A DNA stretch of 9,209 nucleotides from Deltaproteobacteria bacterium (GTDB lineage: Bacteria; Desulfobacterota; GWC2-55-46; DRQE01): contig DRQE01000004.1 in assembly GCA_011371515.1 (NCBI GenBank), positions 1 to 9,209 on the forward strand, written 5' to 3'. Below are positions 5,238-9,209 of the stretch, one piece after another. The stretch's first letter is position 1. Every line of letters starts with the position of its first letter. Position numbers and translations under genes: made by a program. The notes beneath the pieces are model-generated. The model saw nothing but the letters and a program-made list of their open reading frames with translations. It was not told where the DNA came from and did no database searches.

Positions 5238-5963
5238 TTATATTTCCTCGGCAAGTCCACGGCTGTTGAGCACCACTATATCTACCCTTCTGTTTCTCGC
5301 CCTGCCAGAGACGGTATCATTCGATGCCATTGGCTTGAACTCACCATAACCTACCGCAAAGAGCCTTCTTGGATCAAAGTGGTGTTTTGTGACGAGATAC
5401 TTAAGGATTGCTATTGCCCTTGCGCTGGAAAGATCCCAGTTGGTGGGATACCTTGGCGTGCTTATGGGCACATTGTCTGTATGCCCCTCTATCTTTATGG
5501 TATTGGGAATACCCTTAAGTGCCGATGCTATCTCATCGAGTACAGGATAGCCCTCTTTCACTATCTCTGCACTTGCAGGCGGGAATATCACGCTTTCTGA
5601 AATCCTTATTACCACCCCCCTTTCTTCAAGAAGCAGGGTAAGTTTCTTTGTCTTCTCCAGTTTGTGAAGAAGCATCTTAAGCCTCTGATAATCACCTGTG
5701 AACGCCTTCTTGAACTTTTCCGTAAGCTGGGCTCTCTGATTTCTTATAACCGTTGGGCCTGCCTCAAGCTTTGTGGATGTATACATGGAATGGCTGAATG
5801 CTATTGCAAGGGATTCGCTGAGTACCCTGAACTTTCCCTCGTTAACGGAAGATATGGCATACATGCTGGTAAAGAAGGCAAAAAGAAGGGTTATAAAGTC
5901 TGCGTACGAGACGAGCCATCTTTCGTGGTTTTCGTGTTCTTCATGTTTTTTCTTGCGTGCCAT
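5238..5963 (-). CDS. motB: MotB, flagellar motor stator subunit with peptidoglycan-binding domain
   Basis: MotB pairs with MotA and anchors the stator to peptidoglycan. In the 241 residues, a basic/His/Glu-rich cytoplasmic start (about 1-14) precedes one membrane segment (about 16-38, WLVSYADFITLLFAFF). D22 in this segment is the family's ion-carrying aspartate. A linker with plug-like character follows, then a C-terminal OmpA-like domain (about 115-235). This carries IEGHTDNVPI, NWDLSSARA and GRARNRRVDI, the usual peptidoglycan-contact motifs. The ATG at 5963 lies three bases after the motA TAG and has only a weak purine-rich site (AGAAG-like), so translation probably depends on coupling to motA. 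A MotB/PomB distinction cannot be made from residues alone. It appears to be the last gene of the cheA-cheB-motA-motB group, since a 97-base gap follows, although no terminator is visible. Confidence 0.97.
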   Translation of the reverse strand: MARKKKHEEHENHERWLVSYADFITLLFAFFTSMYAISSVNEGKFRVLSESLAIAFSHSMYTSTKLEAGPTVIRNQRAQLTEKFKKAFTGDYQRLKMLLHKLEKTKKLTLLLEERGVVIRISESVIFPPASAEIVKEGYPVLDEIASALKGIPNTIKIEGHTDNVPISTPRYPTNWDLSSARAIAILKYLVTKHHFDPRRLFAVGYGEFKPMASNDTVSGRARNRRVDIVVLNSRGLAEEI

Positions 5964-5966
5964 CTT

Positions 5967-6740
5967 CTATTGCTCTGCCTTCTTGCTTTCCTTTTCGGAT
6001 GCCTTCAGGAAGCCCTCCAGTTTTTCTTCAAGCCGTTTGGGGTTTTCACCCTCGCTGAGCCCTATGAGTCCTTCTATGAGCATCTCCTTTATTATGGTCT
6101 CCTCTCTTATCTTCTGTTTCATCTTCCCCGCAATAGGCAACCACAGAAGGTTTGCAGAACCCACACCATACACGGTGGCAACGAATGCCACAGCTATACC
6201 TGCACCGAGTTTTTCTGGCTCTGCAAGGTTTTCCATAACATGAATGAGACCAAGCACGGCTCCAAGTATACCTATTGTTGGTGCGTATCCACCTGCAGAC
6301 TCAAACACCTTTGCAGAGGTCATGTCGTATTCTTCAGCATAAGCCATGTCCACTTCCAGTATCTCTTTTGTTGCCTGTGGCTCTGTGCCATCCACTATGA
6401 GCTGAAGCCCCTTTGCGAAGAAAGGGTCGTCTATCTCCTTTATCTTTGGCTCAAGGGCAAGAAGCCCCTCTTTTCTTGCTATCGTTGCGTACTCTCCTAT
6501 CTGTTTTATAAGCTCCCTTGGTTGCACCTTTGGATTGAATAGCACCTTCTTGAGGTTCTTTACGGCGAGCATAATAGTGTGGAGCGGATAGTTTATAAGA
6601 ACGGCTCCAATGGTGCCTCCGAAAACAATAAGGGCTGCTGTAACCTGTATAATGGAATGAATTGAGCCTCCCTCAAGAACCTGTCCTACCAGTATTGCTG
6701 CAAATCCTACAATAAGCCCCAGTATGGTAACTATATCCAT
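5967..6740 (-). CDS. motA: MotA, flagellar motor stator subunit
   Basis: MotA is the inner-membrane stator protein that, with MotB, conducts ions and exerts force on the rotor protein FliG. The 257-residue protein shows the expected four membrane segments at about 2-20, 33-51, 148-170 and 181-201, with a large cytoplasmic loop between the second and third. The loop holds the charged residues thought to contact FliG (R89, E91 and E97 in ARKEGLLALE). The two conserved prolines at the membrane are present, P154 in GGYAPTIGILG and P202 in LWLPIAGKMK. The tail is rich in Lys and Glu. The ATG at 6740 has GAGGAG seven bases upstream, overlapping the cheB TGA. The motB gene follows after three bases. 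The sequence alone does not settle whether protons or sodium drive this motor. Confidence 0.97.
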   Translation of the reverse strand: MDIVTILGLIVGFAAILVGQVLEGGSIHSIIQVTAALIVFGGTIGAVLINYPLHTIMLAVKNLKKVLFNPKVQPRELIKQIGEYATIARKEGLLALEPKIKEIDDPFFAKGLQLIVDGTEPQATKEILEVDMAYAEEYDMTSAKVFESAGGYAPTIGILGAVLGLIHVMENLAEPEKLGAGIAVAFVATVYGVGSANLLWLPIAGKMKQKIREETIIKEMLIEGLIGLSEGENPKRLEEKLEGFLKASEKESKKAEQ

Positions 6741-6750
6741 CGAAAGCTCC

Positions 6751-7791
6751 TCACACCAGCCTTATAATCTCCTGAGGGATTCTATCAAGCGGTACCACCC
6801 TGTCTGCCAGTCCTGCCTCCACCACAGACCTTGGCATGCCGTACACTGTGCAGGTTGACTCGTCCTGAACCACTGCCAGTCCACCACTCTTTTTGATAGC
6901 CCTTATACCTTCCGTTCCGTCGTGTCCCATACCTGTCAGTATGACACCGAGCACATGCTCTCCATAACACTCTGCAGCTGTCTGCATGGTTATATCTATC
7001 GAAGGTTTGTATATTGCGTCCTCTGGCTCTCTGTCTATCTTCACATATCCACCTGCCAAGCCGTTTTTTCTTATCTTTGTGTGCATTCCACCGGGTGAGA
7101 CGAGCACATTGCCAGCTCTTATCTTCTCTCCATCCTCTGCCTCTTTTACGGGAATTTTACAAACCCTGTCGAGTCTATCGGCAAAGGCCTTGGTAAAATC
7201 TGGGGGCATGTGGATTGTGATAATAATGGCACTGTCTATATTGCTTGGTATGGCAGGCAGTATCTCCTGAAGCGCCTTTGGTCCACCTGTTGATGCGCCT
7301 ATTGTAATAAGCTCTATCTTTCCATGATGCTCTACAATGGAGCCTATGTTCTTACCCCCCAGAAGCAAGGTGTCTTTTCCGTTACTTCTGGGCTTGTGTG
7401 CCACAGCCTTGACCTTTTTTATAAGCTCCTCTTTCATGTGCATCACATCGAGCACAGACCTCGATATATTCTTGCACACATAGTCTGCGGCTCCTTTGTC
7501 GAGTGCCTCAAGCGTTACCTGTGCACCTTCGGAAGAGAGAGAGCTGAACACTATAATGGGTATATGCTTCCTCTTCATGATTTCATCTATCGCCTCAAGC
7601 CCATTCATGCCCGGCATCTCTATGTCCATAGTTATTACATCTGGCGTAAGGGCCATTGCCTTTTCCACACCTTCTATGCCGTTTCTTGCGGTATCTATTA
7701 CCGCTATCTGCGGGTCAGAGCTGAGCATCTCGGTGATGATTTTTCTCATAAACGCTGAGTCATCAACTACAAGGACCCTTATTTGCTCCAT
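6751..7791 (-). CDS. cheB: CheB, chemotaxis response regulator / receptor methylesterase
   Basis: CheB removes methyl groups from (and can deamidate) glutamates of chemoreceptors, giving adaptation; CheA phosphorylates its receiver domain to activate it. The 346 residues match the family length. The N-terminal receiver (about 1-120) has the acidic pair D10/D11, phosphoacceptor D56 in TMDIEMPGMNG, S83/S84, and conserved lysine K107. A linker leads to the methylesterase domain (about 155-346), whose expected catalytic triad is visible: S167 in GASTGG, H194 in IHMPPDFT, and D291 in GMGHDG. One oddity is that the lysine is followed by Asn (VCKN) where most receivers have Lys-Pro. The ATG at 7791 is preceded by GGGAGGG at good spacing, overlapping the cheA stop region. 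The TGA stop is part of the motA Shine-Dalgarno stretch, so cheA-cheB-motA are probably co-transcribed and translationally coupled. Confidence 0.97.
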   Translation of the reverse strand: MEQIRVLVVDDSAFMRKIITEMLSSDPQIAVIDTARNGIEGVEKAMALTPDVITMDIEMPGMNGLEAIDEIMKRKHIPIIVFSSLSSEGAQVTLEALDKGAADYVCKNISRSVLDVMHMKEELIKKVKAVAHKPRSNGKDTLLLGGKNIGSIVEHHGKIELITIGASTGGPKALQEILPAIPSNIDSAIIITIHMPPDFTKAFADRLDRVCKIPVKEAEDGEKIRAGNVLVSPGGMHTKIRKNGLAGGYVKIDREPEDAIYKPSIDITMQTAAECYGEHVLGVILTGMGHDGTEGIRAIKKSGGLAVVQDESTCTVYGMPRSVVEAGLADRVVPLDRIPQEIIRLV

Positions 7792-7801
7792 CTTTCCCTC
7801 C

Positions 7802-9209
7802 CTATACTACGAGTTTTTCCATGTTAACCCCTATACCCTCCATCTTCCATATAAGTTTCCCAACATCGAGCACGAGCACCACCCTTCCGCTACCTGTTAT
7901 ACATGCGCCTGCTACTCCCTGTATACCCTTCATGTACTCACCCATAGACTTCATCACTATTTCCTCCTGCCCGTGGAGTCTGTCCACAAGCAAGCCCAGC
8001 CTTTTCTCTCCAGCACCCACCACAACTATGTACTTGGACCCCCCGTTATCACTGCTTTTTCCGAGGAGTTCATCGAGCCTGACGATCCTTATTATCTCGT
8101 CCCTTAAGTTTATGACCTCGTGCCCGTTCACCGTTTTGATTTCACTCCCCTCTATCCGTTTGTTCTCTATCACTATGGTAAGCGGTATGGCATAAAGTTC
8201 TCCTGCGGTCTCAACCGTAAGGGTATGTATTATTGCAAGTGTAAGTGGCACCCTTATGGTTATCTTTGTTCCCTTTCCTTGGGAAGAATCTACAAATATT
8301 GAACCGTTTATCTTTGTAACATTAGTCTTCACCACATCCATTCCAACACCCCTACCTGATATATCGTCTGTTTTGTCTGCGGTTGAGAATCCCGGTGAGA
8401 ATATCAGCTCCATGAGGTCTCTTTCGCGCATCTTGTCTGCATCCTTCTGGGATATAAGCCCGAGCTTTAAAGCCTTTTCCTTTATTTTGGCTGTATTTAT
8501 GCCACGGCCATCGTCCTCTATGGATATGAGTATGTCTCTGCCTTCCTGACAGGCTGTTATAGTTATTGTTCCGTTTCTTGGTTTTCCAAGTTTGACCCTC
8601 TCTTCGGGTGGCTCTATACCATGGTCTATGGCGTTTCTTATTATATGCACCAGTGGATCACCTATCTCCTCTATGACAGTTTTATCAAGCTCTGTATCCT
8701 GACCTTTTATGACAAGCTCCACCTCTTTACCCCTCTGCCTTGAGATGTCGCGCACCATGCGTGGAAACTTGCTCAGGACCTTCTCTATGGGCTGCATTCT
8801 CATCTTCATTACCGCAAGTTGAAGATCCGTTGTAATGACATTTAGCTGTGATATGGCAGCATCAACATCACCAACCACATCTATATCGCCGTACTGCTCA
8901 TGCAGCTTTGAGGCAAGGCTTGTAAGCCTGTTGCGTATGAGAACAAGCTCTCCTGCAAGGTCCATAACATTATCAACCCTGCCTATATCAACCCTTATGT
9001 AGTGTTCTGTATCACGCCCCCCTCTGTCTTCCTTCTTTTCTTTAGAGCCCTTTGGCTGTGCCCCCTGTGGTGGTTTTTTTTTCTCTGTATTTGCAGCCTC
9101 TTCTGGCTTACCCTCAAGAGCAAGTTTGAGCCTTTCTATAAGTGGTGATATGTTGTGCTTCTTCTCTGTATCACCCTTTTCAATGTCCCCTATGAGTTCC
9201 TTAATAACA
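7802..9209 (-). CDS. cheA: Chemotaxis histidine kinase CheA, 5' end outside window (partial)
   Basis: CheA autophosphorylates a histidine in its P1 domain in response to receptor-CheW signals and passes the phosphate to CheY and CheB. The frame stays open to the window edge, so 468 C-terminal residues are visible and the true start, with the P1 phosphohistidine, lies outside. In visible numbering, residues 1-32 look like the end of P1, and 33-68 are a Lys/Glu/Pro/Gly-rich linker. P3 dimerisation follows (about 69-140, with DLAGELVLIRNRL). The kinase domain comes next: N box HIIRNAIDHG at about 188-197, G1 DDGRG at 232-236, G2 GRGVGMD at 285-291. A CheW-like P5 domain runs from about 324 to the end. 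The ATG at 8965 sits inside P3 and is not the start. TAG stop, then 10 bases to cheB. The identification is firm; only the N-terminal architecture is unseen. Confidence 0.97.
   Translation of the reverse strand, partial: VIKELIGDIEKGDTEKKHNISPLIERLKLALEGKPEEAANTEKKKPPQGAQPKGSKEKKEDRGGRDTEHYIRVDIGRVDNVMDLAGELVLIRNRLTSLASKLHEQYGDIDVVGDVDAAISQLNVITTDLQLAVMKMRMQPIEKVLSKFPRMVRDISRQRGKEVELVIKGQDTELDKTVIEEIGDPLVHIIRNAIDHGIEPPEERVKLGKPRNGTITITACQEGRDILISIEDDGRGINTAKIKEKALKLGLISQKDADKMRERDLMELIFSPGFSTADKTDDISGRGVGMDVVKTNVTKINGSIFVDSSQGKGTKITIRVPLTLAIIHTLTVETAGELYAIPLTIVIENKRIEGSEIKTVNGHEVINLRDEIIRIVRLDELLGKSSDNGGSKYIVVVGAGEKRLGLLVDRLHGQEEIVMKSMGEYMKGIQGVAGACITGSGRVVLVLDVGKLIWKMEGIGVNMEKLVV

Noticed and set aside
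5664..6542. Long plus-strand open frame opposite motA and motB
   Set aside because: The antisense product is Cys/Tyr/His-rich with no domain sense and no ribosome site, while both minus-strand genes carry all their family motifs. It is a by-product of codon use.

Overview
The window is one continuous block of chemotaxis and flagellar genes, all on the minus strand, so it reads from the right-hand end (9209) to the left. Base composition is moderate, arginine is often AGG and isoleucine often ATA, and genes are tightly packed with Shine-Dalgarno sites embedded in preceding stop codons. A lipoprotein L-ring protein and a P-ring protein show a Gram-negative flagellum. The order flgF-flgG-flgA-flgH-flgI-flgJ, with a single-domain FlgJ and a sigma-54 promoter, resembles flagellar clusters of Deltaproteobacteria-type and Nitrospirota-type bacteria rather than enterics. 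I cannot name the organism from this window.

Right part (9209-5238), chemotaxis and motor: the 3' two thirds of cheA (its 5' end lies outside the window), then complete cheB, motA and motB. These are separated by 3-13 bases and look like one transcript. CheA phosphorylates CheB (and CheY, not seen here), CheB demethylates receptors, and MotA/MotB form the ion-driven stator that turns the flagellum.

Middle part (5237-4333): a 97-base gap holding a sigma-28-like promoter and a possible sigma-70-like one, then two less familiar genes. One encodes a 62-65-residue, very charged, His/Glu/Lys-rich small protein. The other encodes a membrane-anchored coiled-coil protein with a DUF2802-like C-terminal helical segment. 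They are in the same reading frame and separated by one TGA. A 169-base non-coding gap follows. It contains a textbook sigma-54 (-24/-12) promoter and, upstream of that, a tandem imperfect repeat that could bind an enhancer-binding activator.

Left part (4332-16), the rod and ring operon: flgF and flgG (proximal and distal rod), flgA (P-ring chaperone), flgH (L-ring lipoprotein), flgI (P-ring) and flgJ (rod-binding/cap domain only). Together these make the axle and bushing of the flagellum, and they are probably transcribed from the sigma-54 promoter. Bases 1-15 lie after flgJ and hold no complete feature.

Most of the window is well-understood flagellar machinery with no frameshift, mobile element, RNA gene or CRISPR. 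The parts worth a second look are the two small genes between motB and flgF, and the promoter architecture on either side of them.
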